From contig CBFGTI010000008.1 in assembly GCA_965651695.1 (NCBI GenBank), positions 6,187 to 70,186 on the forward strand: a stretch of DNA of 64,000 nucleotides, in the 5' to 3' direction. A model generated the notes under the pieces. That model did no database searches. It saw nothing but the letters and a program-made list of their open reading frames with translations, and had not been told where the DNA came from. Of the stretch, positions 49,340 to 62,100 are shown piece after piece. The stretch's first letter is position 1; each line of letters starts with the position of its first letter. Source of the stretch: Imperialibacter sp965651695. Lineage in GTDB: Bacteria; Bacteroidota; Bacteroidia; Cytophagales; Cyclobacteriaceae. Position numbers and translations under genes: made by a program.

Positions 49340-52300
49340 TTAATCGCCGATCATAATAAATGCGCCCCAATAGTAGGGCTCGGGGTATTTCTTTTTCAGC
49401 TCCCGCTGTGCTGTGATAAACGAGCCGTGCTTATCGCCTGTTTTTAACCAGGTTTGGTAAAACGTAGTCATTAGTTCCTGCGTGGCGTCGTCGTCCACTG
49501 TCCACATACTCATTATCATGCTTTTGGCGCCCGCTATTTTAAAAGCCCGCTGGAGGCCATATACGCCTTCTCCGTTTTGTACCGTGCCCAGGCCGGTTTC
49601 GCAAGCTGAGAGCACCACGAGGTCGGTGCCTTCGAGCGAAAGATTCATGGCTTCGTAGGCGGTAAGGATGCCGTCTTCGTTGCCGGTGTTATTGCTTATT
49701 TCGCCTGAAGCCAGGTAGCTGTTGGCGCCGGCAAAAATCAGCCCTGATCTCAGCAGCGGGTTCTGCACGTATTTGGTGTCGACGGCTTCGTCAGCATTTG
49801 GGTTTTCGAGAAAAAAACCGTGAGTAGCAATATGCAGGGTTTTGGGTGACTTTACCTCCTTAATGCTCGATTCCACGGCGCTATCGCCCAGCACAATGTC
49901 GCTGTTTTGGTTGGCACTGGCATACAACGAGCTGATTTTTTCAACCTCCACCTTGGTGCCGGGCAGCAGGGCAAGCAGGTCGTTGCTGTTGATATACCTG
50001 TTGAGATTACCACGGATACCTCTTGGCAATCCTCTCGAAACTCCCCCCCGGGTGTTTTCTTCAGCTGGGGCCGAACCTCGGGTGCCTCTTGTTCCACGCA
50101 CGTCAGCGGCACTTGCCATATCGCCGGTCGTGGTGGTTTGCGCTATCATTTCCTCAAATGAGCCCTTGTGATAATTGGGGTACCCGATGAGCATAGCTTT
50201 GCCATCTTTTAACGCAGGCGAACTGCCGGCCGGGCTATCAATCAGGTCTTTGGTGTTGGTTACTATCTGAATGGCAATTTCATCAAGCGTATACCTTTCG
50301 GTGGCGGGATTTCGCAGCGAGTAAATGCTTATCTGGTTGTACACGCCATCGGGCGAGAAGTATACTTTTTTAACTCCCGTCAACTTGTTGGCAATAGGTT
50401 TCCAGAAAAGGCCGTACGAATGGTCTTCTTCTATCTTGTAGCGAATGGCGTTCCGGTAATTGGCCAGGTACCGGTTTTCCATGTTATTGCCATTGCGGAT
50501 AATGACAATGTCGGGCTGTGTTTGTGTGTCGTGGCGGACGATGAGCGCGGCATAGTAGACTTCGTCGGTAAAAAAGCCGCTTGAATCGGGCTTAAACTCC
50601 CTGAACCTTACGATTTCTACAGCTGCCTCGCCCGGTTTGAGCTGGTCCCGCACGTTTTGCCAGGTATAATCTTTTTGCACAAAAGTATTGGCAAAGGCGG
50701 CCGAGGCGGTGCTTAGTTCCTTTTCCAGCGTGTTTGCCAGCTGCGTTAGCGAATCGATCTTCCTGTTTCGTGTTTCAATTTCTTCGTCGCTCGCCGAATA
50801 AAGCCTGGCTATCTGCTCCTTCTGGCTTATCCAGTCGCCAAACTTATTGATCAGTGTGCTGTCGCCGCTGTTAAGGATGCTCTCCCGCACCTTGTTGGTG
50901 GCGTACAGGATTAACCCCTTGGTAGCAAGCTGAAAATTATACATGTCGCCTGTGAGCGCGGGATTTTCTTTATTTTGCTCTACGGCAAAGGAGTTAAATT
51001 CCTCAAAAGCTTTGCGAAGTTTGGTGTAGTAAAAGGTAGACTTTTCGTCTTCGCTTAATATGGGGAAGAACGTATTTATCTGGCCAAAAAAGTTGGCGAA
51101 GGTTTCCTTATAGAGGGCTTCGGCTGCTTTGGTATCTCTCTGTGCCCACTTAAGCGTAGCGAGTTTGTTGGTGGTTTCGGCATACTTGGGATGGGTAGCG
51201 CCAATGGCTTTTATCCTTATTCGCAACGACTCGGCGAAATACCTCTCGGCTTCAGCCAAATTCTGCCTTTTGAAATAAAGATTGCCCATGTCGTGCACAC
51301 TGTTGGCATAGTCGGGGTGATCTTCTCCCAGCACCTTCTGGTCGGTTTTGAGCACGTTGGTCATCGTGTTTAATGCCACATCCAGCTGGCCGTCGTTAAT
51401 GTAGGCCAAGGCAAGATTGGCCTGCGTAAACGAGTAGTCGAAGCTTTCTTCGCCCATGAGTGCAGCTATTATTTCCAGGGCTTTTTGGAACGTGGCAATT
51501 GCTTCGGCATGTTTGCCCTGATAGGTATATGCAAGGCCGAGGGCATCGAGTGAAAAAGCGTAGTTGGGAGAGTCTTCGCCAAACAGTTCGGCGTCGAGGG
51601 CGAGACTTTCCTGAAGGTACCTGACGGCGTCGTCGTAGAGCCCAAGCCGGCGTTTTACAATGCCCATATAGTTAACCACCAGGCTGCGTACTTCCGTGTT
51701 CTCCCCCTGCAGCCTGTCGAGAATAGCCACCGCGTCGGTGAGTGTTTGCTCGGCATCGGAGTACCGGCCGGCCGATTGGTACAGGAAGCTGAGGTTTGCC
51801 AGCGCTACCACATAATCGGCAGAAGCACTGCCCACGCCGTTTTCAATCAGCCCGAGTGCACGGGTAAACGTTTTCTCCGACTTTGAGAACTCGCCGGTAG
51901 TGGTGTAAAGCATAGCGAGGTTGGTGACGATGGACGGGTACTGCGGATTTTTTTCGCCCGCTTCACGCATTAGCCGGCGGAGGGTATTTTCGGCATCCTT
52001 GTATCTTCCGGTATTCTTGTAAAGCTCGGCCAGGTTTTTTACGGTTTGTGCGTATTCTTCGCTCTTGGTACCGTATTTTTTCTTGTCTTCGTTCACCAGC
52101 TCAAGAAACAGCCGCTCCGACTCCTGGTAGTTGCCCATGTCCATGGCAAAAGAGGCAAGGTTATACACAATGCTTCCGTAGTCGTAAGCTTCTTTTGGTT
52201 GTATTTTTTGCCTTAGGGCGAATTCATCCTGGTAGTATTGGTATGCCTTAAGCGGATCGCCCTGCACGGCGTGAGACTCTGCCAGCCACGAATAAACGAG

Positions 52301-52519
52301 GGCAGTAAGTGTGTCTTGCGTAGGTTGGGCAAAGCCAACGAGCTCTTCCTCGGCACTTAGCAGCACGTCGTAGTTGTAGTCGTCGTAGGCCTTCTGGCAT
52401 TTTTCATACAGTTTTTTAAAGTCTTTGCTATCGAACTTGTATTGGGAAAAAGCAGGTAGCGAAGCAATCAAAAGAAAAAAGAGACTAAGGATGCGGCCGA
52501 AAAATTGAAAGCTATTCAT
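49340..52519 (-). CDS. Secreted TPR-CHAT protease-like protein
   Basis: A signal peptide (GRILSLFFLLIASLPAFS) opens this 1059-residue protein. About ten tetratricopeptide repeats of 42 residues fill 30-470 (for example YQESERLFLELVNED, YDDAVRYLQESLALD, LDVALNTMTNVLKT). A helical region with a Leu-rich coiled coil (SLTQLANTLEKEL) leads to a CHAT domain from 700. The caspase-like dyad is intact: His900 in IATHGFF and Cys973 in SACETG. An Arg/Gly-rich insert around residues 806-838 (RGTRGTRG and RGLPRGIRG) interrupts the domain ahead of His900. CHAT proteins are caspase-like peptidases; secreted TPR-CHAT members have no established substrate. Confidence 0.92.
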   Translation of the reverse strand: MNSFQFFGRILSLFFLLIASLPAFSQYKFDSKDFKKLYEKCQKAYDDYNYDVLLSAEEELVGFAQPTQDTLTALVYSWLAESHAVQGDPLKAYQYYQDEFALRQKIQPKEAYDYGSIVYNLASFAMDMGNYQESERLFLELVNEDKKKYGTKSEEYAQTVKNLAELYKNTGRYKDAENTLRRLMREAGEKNPQYPSIVTNLAMLYTTTGEFSKSEKTFTRALGLIENGVGSASADYVVALANLSFLYQSAGRYSDAEQTLTDAVAILDRLQGENTEVRSLVVNYMGIVKRRLGLYDDAVRYLQESLALDAELFGEDSPNYAFSLDALGLAYTYQGKHAEAIATFQKALEIIAALMGEESFDYSFTQANLALAYINDGQLDVALNTMTNVLKTDQKVLGEDHPDYANSVHDMGNLYFKRQNLAEAERYFAESLRIRIKAIGATHPKYAETTNKLATLKWAQRDTKAAEALYKETFANFFGQINTFFPILSEDEKSTFYYTKLRKAFEEFNSFAVEQNKENPALTGDMYNFQLATKGLILYATNKVRESILNSGDSTLINKFGDWISQKEQIARLYSASDEEIETRNRKIDSLTQLANTLEKELSTASAAFANTFVQKDYTWQNVRDQLKPGEAAVEIVRFREFKPDSSGFFTDEVYYAALIVRHDTQTQPDIVIIRNGNNMENRYLANYRNAIRYKIEEDHSYGLFWKPIANKLTGVKKVYFSPDGVYNQISIYSLRNPATERYTLDEIAIQIVTNTKDLIDSPAGSSPALKDGKAMLIGYPNYHKGSFEEMIAQTTTTGDMASAADVRGTRGTRGSAPAEENTRGGVSRGLPRGIRGNLNRYINSNDLLALLPGTKVEVEKISSLYASANQNSDIVLGDSAVESSIKEVKSPKTLHIATHGFFLENPNADEAVDTKYVQNPLLRSGLIFAGANSYLASGEISNNTGNEDGILTAYEAMNLSLEGTDLVVLSACETGLGTVQNGEGVYGLQRAFKIAGAKSMIMSMWTVDDDATQELMTTFYQTWLKTGDKHGSFITAQRELKKKYPEPYYWGAFIMIGD

Positions 52520-52806
52520 AAAAAAAGAAGTTTTTGATTAGGTGAAACAGCCATAACAGGAAATATGCCCCCATGGCATGAACAACAATAAAACGGACTT
52601 TAAGGTCTTCATTCCGGGCTGACAATAACTTACGGGCATGGCAACCCGCTTAGGTGCTGACTGTGACAAGCCGACGAATCGCTGCCGGAATTGCCGCCAT
52701 TGCCATAAAATGTACCACGCCCCGACTCAAATTGTTTGTCCGAAACATTAAAGTTATGACAGTACGGAATATATCCAATCAAATATCCGAATGATTATAG
52801 GAATGA

Positions 52807-52830
52807 TAAATACCCATTAGTCGGTATTTA
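52807..52830. promoter_or_regulatory. Perfect 8-bp dyad, candidate operator
   Basis: TAAATACC (52807-52814) and GGTATTTA (52823-52830) are exact reverse complements around an eight-base spacer. The dyad ends 18 bases before the -7 element at 52849, so it covers the place where a -33 element would be; a bound protein could repress or activate. Confidence 0.5.
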
Positions 52831-52848
52831 CATGGCTCTCGTCGAAAT

Positions 52849-52856
52849 TATATTTG
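52849..52856 (+). promoter_or_regulatory. Candidate -7 element of the giant adhesin gene
   Basis: TATATTTG matches TAnnTTTG exactly. It is 272 bases before the ATG at 53129. Confidence 0.4.
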
Positions 52857-53128
52857 CACTTCTGTTGGGTGTTCGACAAAATGAGATATTTTTAGAACAA
52901 GCTTTTCGGGCGACCAACCTGGTGAGCGCTACCCCTTGAAAATGGTCTTACGCACGTAAATGCGGTGACCGCCCCCCAGCTATTTTTTGTACAGCTATGG
53001 CTATTGCCATTTATTTCCCAAACAGGTTGCAAAACCTGAACAGCATTGTATTGTGCCTTTAGTAGAGCCGAAAGCACACCAATGCGAAAACACAACCATT
53101 TATTTAGACTAGTCTGACCGACCGACCG

Positions 53129-56100
53129 ATGGAAAAAAGAACCACAACAACAATGGCATGGAACCGGTGCGTCCTGCTCATTTTAGCTATTTTGTTCATC
53201 AACACTGCCGCCCGAGCACAGAGTTACGCCCTGGAATTTGATGGAACCAATGAGTACGTTTCCGTGCCGCACGACAACGCACTCAACCTGGTGGATGGCG
53301 ACTTTACCATTGAGGCATGGGTTTTTCCGACTGCAAGTGGTAATAAAACCATTCTCTCCAAAGGAAGTGGTAACGGAGGGGGCAACAATGACGTCTACAT
53401 TTTTCAGATCCAAAATAACAGGATGGCCATTGAATTTGCGTCAGCCACACAGGTAAGCGAGTGGGGGCTTGCAAATACAAACATTCCGTTGAATCAATGG
53501 AGCCATGTGGCTGTCACCTTCGCCAACACCGGCAATAGTGTTTCATTCTACCTGAACGGGACGCCGGATGGTACTCACAACTTCGCCATCGATCCGTCTA
53601 CGCAAAGCGACACTCAGCCCATGTATATTGGGCGCCAGGGCACAGAGTGTAATTGCAACTACTGGCAGGGGCTAATGTCGGAGATTCGTATCTGGAATGT
53701 TCAGAGAAGCTCCACTGATATTCAAAACAATTATCAGCGTGCCTGGATTGACCCCTCCCTGGAGCCCAATCTTATCGCATACTACTCGTTCAATAATGGG
53801 TCTGGCACTACGCTGTCGGATCTCACTACTTCCGCTCGCCATGGAACCCTGGTCAATATGGAGTCGCAAACCGACTGGGTAGCCGGAATGAATTACAGCC
53901 TGGATTTTGATGGCAACGACTACGTGGACCTGGCTGACTACGAAGAAACCAACGACGATTTTACGCTGGAAGCCTGGATCTATCTCGACAACTATTCTGA
54001 CTACACGCCGATTATTTCAAAGAACACAACCACCTCGCCGAACAACAATACTGCAGATTTCAATTTTCAGGTGCAAAACAATGGTAACCTGATGCTGTTT
54101 CTGGGCAACGATGTTTCGTTTGCCCAGGCTGGCAACACCTCTGCGGCAGATATAACCGTTAACACGTGGACACACGTGGCGGCGACGGTGGAGGGAACCA
54201 CCATTAAGGTTTATATTAATGGAGCTCTTTCTGGTACGGGCACTTTTACCGGCACCCGGCAGAACACCGACGGTCCGGTGCAGATCGGGCGTTATTCCAA
54301 CGGCGCCCCGCAGTTCTGGCAGGGAAATCTGGATGAGGTACGTATTTGGAGCGAGGCCCGGTCCGATGCGCAGATCGCAGCCTTTTATGATCAGCAACTT
54401 AACGGTAGTGAACCGAATCTGCTTGCCTACTTCGATTTTCAGGAAGGCTCCGGAGCGACGCTGGTAAATAACACCGAGGGCGCCGACGGTAGTATTCAGG
54501 GCAACCCTGTGTGGGTAACAGAGGCACCTTCAGTAGAAGACGCTGCTACATTGGACGCAACACCGCCAAACGTGGTTATTTCCAGTACTGAATCCGGAAG
54601 CACCGGGTTATCACCGTTTCAGGCAACTTTTACCTTCGATGAACCGGTTTCCAAATTTACCTTGTCTGATATTACAGTAGGGAATGGGGTGGCCTCGAAC
54701 TTTCAGGAAACTACCAGCTCCTCGTACACAGCTGACATTACGCCGGTAACGGGCGGCAACGTAACGGTGGACGTTGCTGCCAATGCGGCCGAGGACCTAA
54801 CGGGGAATGGCAATGCGGCGGCTTCGCAATTTGAAATCTCATTCAACGGATACCAGAATGCCCTCAGCTTTGATGGCGACGGAGATTACGTGTCGGTAGC
54901 GGAAAGCAGCCTATTGGATCTACCCGCAGCATCCACAATTGAATTTTGGCTGTATTGGACAGACGAAAACGGTATTTCGTCTCAGTCCATCATTGATAAG
55001 ACAGAAACAGCAGATGTTGCTCACTACCGGATCTACCTGAACGAAAATGGCCAACCAGAAGCAGGTAAGCTTGGCGTTTGGAATGGCACCAGCTTTTACA
55101 ATGCCCCGTTGCAGGTGGAGACAAACACCTGGACTCACATTGCAGTTGTTCAGTCGGGCAGCCAGATGCTTTTTTATAAAAATGGCGTATTGCGGCATAC
55201 CACCAGCTTAAACTGGGGTACGGCAAACGCCGGCGACCTGCTGATAGGCACCGACCGTTTTGATCTGGCAAATCGTGTTTTTGAAGGGCAGCTGGACGAG
55301 TTGCGTATATGGAGCGTTGCCAGAACGGCAAATGAAATAACGAGCAACATGTTTCGCTCGCATGACGGAAACGAGGAAAACCTGATCCTGTATTATACAT
55401 TCGATCAGAGTGCAGGGGTTCCTTTGGATCAATCGGGAAACTACCTGACCAGTACTTTCGCCGGCGACCCCATCTATGAGGAATCGCATGCAAAGGCACC
55501 AATCGTATACCAGGCCACCGATGCCAGCGCATACGGTTTTACCGCAAACTGGCTCCCCATTGCCAACGCCACTAGCGTAAAAATAGATCTTGATGATAAC
55601 TCGGACTTCAGTTCGCCGATAGCGGCCAATATAAACGTAACCAGCCCGGCGGCCGGTTCTTTTGCAGTAAGCCAGGATTTATCGGGATACGCTGGCAGCC
55701 TGCTTTATTACCGCTTGTATTTTGAGGACGTATCGGTTGCGAGCCCCTACTCCGAAACGGTGGAGTTTATGATAACCCCGGGCAATGCGCTGGCCTTTGA
55801 CGGAACGAACGATTATGTTGATGTAAACACCCAGGTTATTCCCAGCAGCGGCGATTTTACTGTGGAAGTTTGGGCTAAATACACGGGGCCTTCCAATGAG
55901 TACCACACCATATTGTCACAACCGAATGATGGCAGCAACTTTTATATAGACCACGCCAGCGACGGCACCATTCGTGTGGGTGACGACTTCGTCAATACGG
56001 GAGTGAGCTACCCAACAGATGGGGAATGGCATCACTTTGCGGTAGTAAAAAACACCACCACCAAGCTTTACCTGGACGGCGTGGAGGTGGCGGATGCCTT

Positions 56101-59100
56101 AGCTGCGATTTCCAATCCGGATGTGGCCGGATTCAAGATCGGTTCACAGCATTTTGGCGGGGAGTATTGGCCTGGCGAGATTGATGAAGTAAGAGTGTGG
56201 AATACGGCTCGTACAGCCGGTGAAATATCGGCGTCTCTGTATACCACGCTTTCGGGCGCCGAGTCCGGCCTCGTTGCCTACTACCGCTTCGACCAAACCA
56301 GTGGCCTGACACTGCCCGACCTGACCGGCAATGGAAATGCCGGCGCACTCACAAACATGGGCGGGTCGGAATGGATTGCCTCTGGTGCTATGCAAAGTGG
56401 CACTGCCCCCGCAGCCCCAACCGGCCTTGTCGCCTATCGCTCTTCTGCCAGCGAAATTACGCTGGAATGGACAGATAACGCCAATGACGAAACGGGATAC
56501 ATCATTGAGCAAGCTACTGATTTTGCCTTTACTACCGGAGTGCTGGTGGCAAATGTTGCCGCTAACAGCACCAGTTATGTACATGCGCAGGGCGCAAATC
56601 AGTCGGCTTTTTACCGCGTAAGTGCTGCGAACGGGGCTGGCAACGGTGTGTCGGCGGTGGAATTTGGCACAACATCGCCTCATCCGGGGTACGCCCTTAC
56701 TTTCAATGGCACCAACCAATATGTTGAGATACCGGGAAACGCATCGCTGAACTTTACCTCCGACTTCACCGCTGAGGCATGGATTAAATTAACTGGCTCT
56801 AGCGGCTACAGAGCCATAGCAAGCCAGTGGGGAACAGCCGGAAACACGAGATGGGAATTTCTTGTGATGGATGCGACCAATGCCATACGTTTTCACCTGT
56901 CAGCCGACGGCACGTCCGACTTTAACGTTACCACCAATACCGGACTTGAAGCAGGTCGCTGGTACCATGTGGGGGTTGTTTATGATGCCGGTGTTTCGGC
57001 GAAAATTTTTATCGATAATGTGGAGCAGCAGGTAACCACAAGTGGCACATTGCCAGGCGCGCTTTATTCCAATGCGGCACTATCCACCTTCATTGGTCGC
57101 AGCTTACACGGCGTTAATTACTTTTCAGGCATCATTGATGAATTGAAGATAAGCTCGGGTGCTACTACCGATTTCTCAAACAGATACTCACCTTTAGATG
57201 GTGATGAAGCGGGGCTTTTGGCCTACTATACTTTTGATGAAAACGCCGGCGTGGTATTGGTAGACCGCAGCAACAACATCAATAATGGTACTTTAAGTGG
57301 ATCGCCGGCCTTTCTTGGCTCCGGAGCTGTGGAGGCGCCGTCCGATTTGGTGGTTACGGATGTATCGACAGGTCAAACCGACTTATCGTGGACCGACAAT
57401 ACAGACAATGAGCTGTATTTCATTATTCAGAGATCGGACGATGGTACCACTGGCTGGACAGATGTGGTTAGTGCAGATGCGAATGCGACAACAGTCTCCA
57501 ATGTAGGGCTGACGCCAAACAGTAACTACTTTTACCGCGTGGCAGCTGAGCTTCCTGCAGGCGCACGTTCGAACTATTCGGCAGTAAAAATTGGCTCAAC
57601 GAGGGCAATGCCGGGCAACGCACTTGACTTTGATGGTACAAACTATAATGTGAACCTGGGCAACTCCTTAAGCCTGGAAGGTGAAACCGCGGCTACACTT
57701 GAAGCCTGGATTTATCCTACGAGTGATGCTGGAAACAGAGGGATTGTCGCCAAAATGAATCCGCCATCGTCATATCAGTGGTATATGCGGATGGAGGGGA
57801 ACGAGTTAAACGCTGATTTTTATACCACTAACGGAATAGCAGGGGCTGCCTCATCCTCTGGACTTGCTTTAAACCAGTGGTATCATATCGCGGCGGTATT
57901 TAATGGCACCACCGTGGCTATTTATGTGAATGGAACTGATGTAACTTCTGGTGCTACCACCGTTACTGCAGCGTCAATTACGTCTCAGCCCGGTGTAGAT
58001 GCACACATAGGTAGTGTTTATCCCGCTCAGGAATATTTCCAGGGTGAGATCGATGAAGTGCGTATTTGGAATGTGGCACGAAGCCAGAATGAGATTCAGA
58101 ATAACCGCTACAACGAACTAACAGGAAATGAAGCAGGCCTGCTGGCCTACTACCAGTTCGACGAAGAAAGCGGTTCAACGGTGTATGACAGAAGTGCAAA
58201 TTCCAATAACGGCGCAAACAACGGCGCATTAATAACCTCCTCCTCCGCAATGAACCCTGGGGGTAATCCGCCCCAGGCGCCAACCGACCTGTTGACAGAA
58301 CGGACCTCAGCGACCGAAATCACGGTAAGCTGGACTCACCCAGGCAGCGACTTAACCCAATTTGTTATCGAAAGAGCTACCGACTTCGACTTTCTTAACA
58401 GTGCAACTCAAATTGCTACCGTATCTGCATCAAATCGACAATACGTGCATACGGTGGCTGCAAATGCAAACTTTTTTTACAGGGTGAAGACCTTAAATGG
58501 CTCGCAGCAAAGCAGCTATACCTCGCCGGAATTCGGAACTGCAGCGGCTTTACCTGGCTATGCTCTGGCGTTTGATGGCGATGCAGACTATGTGACTATT
58601 GCCGACGATGCTGCCCTGGACATCTCCACGGGGACGTTAGAAGCCTGGATCAAAACCACCAGCACTAATGCGGCATACTATGCAATTGCCGTCAACAACA
58701 GCCAATATGGCTTGTGGGTTTATAACGGCAATCTGGCAACCTATGACGAACAGCAAAGCCTGCTTATCTCGTCGGGCGTTTTTGTGGCGGATGGCAAATG
58801 GCACCACGTGGCGCTTCGTTTTGATGGAGGCGTTGCCGGGGGCTCTCAGCTGTATGTTGACGGGCAGCCAGCAGGCGCGGCTTTCACTTTTAATAGTCTC
58901 ACTTCAATCGACCAACTTCGGATAGGTTCCAGTTTAGGCACGGGTCAGTATTTTAATGGCGAAATCGACGAAGTCAAGGTGTGGAATTACTCCAAAACAG
59001 ACTTTTCAGACCGCTTTTCTCCTGCTGATGGCAACGACACAGGCTTGATTGCTTATTATGCTTTCGACGAAAATACTGGCACCAAGCTGACCGACAGAAG

Positions 59101-62100
59101 TAAAAACACCTACAATGGCGACGTGGCTGGCGACGCAACCTGGGTAACCTCCGAAGCTGCTATACCACATGCTCCCGAAAACCTCATTGCCGCCGTTGTA
59201 TCCGTTTCGCAAGTGGATCTTTTGTGGGATGCTGTGGCTGGTGCTTCCGGATACGTGCTGGAAAGGTCGGCTAACTTTGGAGCTTATACGCAGGTTGCTA
59301 CGCCTACTACTGCTTTTTATTCGGACCTGAGTGTTTCAGACGGATCAAGCTACCGGTACAGGGTGCGGGCCTCCAACTCCGTCGGCAATTCATCGCCGTC
59401 AAACGAAGCCCTGGCAGATATGAAAGGGCCGGGCAATGCGCTGCAATTGGACGGTGCCGACGATTATGTGGCCTTGCCTTTTGTTTTGGATCCTTCGTCA
59501 GACTTTACCATTTCGGCGTGGATCAACCTTGCCGAAACACCGTCTGCAACCCAGGTAATAGTTGGACAATACGATGGTGGGTTGGGAGTAGGGCCGGATC
59601 TTCTTTACGTAACCAACGATTTGAAGCTGGGCTCTGCCCTTGGGGGCGAAGTGCTTGAGTCAGCGAATAAGCTTAAGGTAGATGCTTTTCAGCACGTGGC
59701 TATCACTTATGATGGCGTAGAGCTAACCCTGTATTTGAACGGCCAGGTAGCAGCCGTTGCACCGCGTTCCATCGAGCCGGAAGATGGCATCAATTTTATT
59801 GGCCGCGGCAATTCGGGCAATTATTTTAAAGGAACAATTGACGATCTGAAAATCTGGTCAGTTCCACTATTGGCGGAAGATCTCGGCTACGAGATGTATA
59901 CCACCTGGTTTGATGACGAGAGCTTGCAGACTTACTACGACTTTGATCAAATTGGCGAGATGACCTTGAGGGATAGAAAAGGGGCGAATGATGGTACGTT
60001 AACCAATATGAATATCGCTGGCGACTGGATTGGCTCACTTGCCAGAATTCCTTTCGCTTATCTGCCGACGGAGGTTTCCATTTCCGGCTTCAGCGCCAAC
60101 TGGATGCCCGTGAGCAATGCAAGCACCTATACGCTCTACTTGTCGACCAACACGGTGTTTGAGAGTCCCGTTAGCTTCGAACTAGCCGACTCAGGAGGAT
60201 CAGAATCAGTAGCCACATCTCTTAGCCCCGGCACGACTTATTATTACAGAATTGCCTACAACGACGGAGGCTATACCAGCAGTTGGTCTGAGTATCAGCG
60301 TGTCGTAGTTCTTCCCGGCAATGCGCTTGCTTTCGATGGGCAGGACGATTATGTAGACCTCGGCGACCAAATCGAGAATTTTGATGCCATTACCATAGGG
60401 GCCTGGATATACATAAACGGAAGCTCTATCAGTTCGTCGTACGAGGAAATTTTTTCTAAGGAACTGGTTAACTCGTTCGCGCTTTCTACCGAAGGGAAGC
60501 TTTATGCAAATTTTGGCGATGGCGGCAATTGGGGAACAGGTGTGGAATCGGCGAATACCGTGCCTACCCATCAATGGGTGCATGTGGCAGTAACACGCAG
60601 TGCTTTGGGCGATGTGAAATTGTATATTAATGGTGTGCAGGATGGCTCCGGAACGAATACATCCGTTGGCCAGAATGCGAATACGAGAGGCATAGGGCAT
60701 AAACCTGGTGCAGCGTATGCAAATGCAGTTTTTGGTGGTTTGATAGATGAGGTCAGTGTTTGGTACACAGAAAGAACCGCTGCCCAGATACAAGAAAGCA
60801 TGTCAAAAACACTGTCGGCTGCCGAGTTGGGTCTTGTTGCATACTATCAGTTTGACCAGGGAACAGCAGGTGCCAGCAATGGCGGTGAAGCAACTTTACG
60901 CGACCAGGCGAATCAGCAGATCAATGGCACGCTTACCAATTTTGCACTCGATGGATCAGTTTCCAACTGGGTCGATTCCAAAGCTATGCTGCTGGTAGCG
61001 CCGGACCAGCTGTATACCGAAAGGCTGTCTGCAACCTCAATTCAATTAAACTGGCGCGATAATAACGGCTTAGAGACCGAATATGAAATTGAAATCGCCA
61101 GCGACTATGGTTTTACTTCAGGGGTTACTACACTTACTTCCACCGCTGCAAATACCACCTCCTACGTGCATGATGTTACTGAAGGCGCCGCATATTTCTA
61201 CAGGGTTAGGGCTAACAGAGGCACCGACTACAGCGCCTATTCTGCACCCGAATTTGGAACTGCGGCTGCATTTCCGGGCTACGCCATGGTATTTGACGAT
61301 GTTAGTGATGAAATTACTTTCAGCGAACCGTTGTTTTCCACTGTCGACGACTTTACCGTTGAGTTTTGGGTTCGCATTCCTCAATCTTCCACTTCCGATC
61401 TCGACATGTTCGTGCAAAGCGACCCAAATGCGGTAGGCCAGCCGACAATTATTGAAATAACCACTGCATCTGGCAAACCATATATCTACTTGAGGCAATC
61501 GGAAGACGGGCCAGTGGCGTTTGCTACCGGCTCGACGATTATAAGAGACAACGTTTGGCACCACCTGGCATTTGTAAGAAGCGGCACCAACCTGATGATT
61601 TACCTTGATGGTGTGCTCGATGCGAGCGCCACTACGTTTGCCGGGTCAATTGCGTTTCCACCAGATGCGGTTGCTGCTACTACCGCCGATGGACGCCTTG
61701 ATGAAATGCGGTTTTGGACCACACCCCGCGCCGTGGGCGACATTGCTGCCAACAGGTATACGCCGATCTCGACCGGGGAGACTAATTTGCTTGCCTATTA
61801 TTCTTTTGATGAAAACGGGGGCGGCACCGTGGCGGATCGAAGCAAAAACACCTACGATGGAACCATTGCCGGCGCACCCGTGTGGGAGGTATCGGATGCT
61901 ACTTTCAGGCCTTTTATCACGACATGGCAAACAACAGGTACCGACGAGCAAATCTCACTTTTTGTAAGCGGCTCCACCAATTACACCGTCGACTGGGGCG
62001 ACGGAGAAACATCATCCGGTACAACCGGAACATTGACCCATACATACGCCGCTGCTGGTACCTACCAGGTCCGCATTACTGGCGAATTTCAACAATTTCA

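Larger units (their letters stand above)
52520..53128. other. 609-bp gene-free stretch with promoter and dyad
   Basis: No gene is supported; a 67-codon minus-strand frame at 52892-53095 is not protein-like. The stretch separates the divergent CHAT and giant adhesin genes and must hold both promoters. A perfect 8-bp dyad (52807-52830) and a -7 element (52849-52856) are listed separately. About 270 bases remain between this promoter and the adhesin start, a long untranslated leader if it is used. Confidence 0.6.

Noticed and set aside
52892..53095. 67-codon minus-strand frame upstream of the giant gene
   Set aside because: It lies in the leader region and has no recognisable features.
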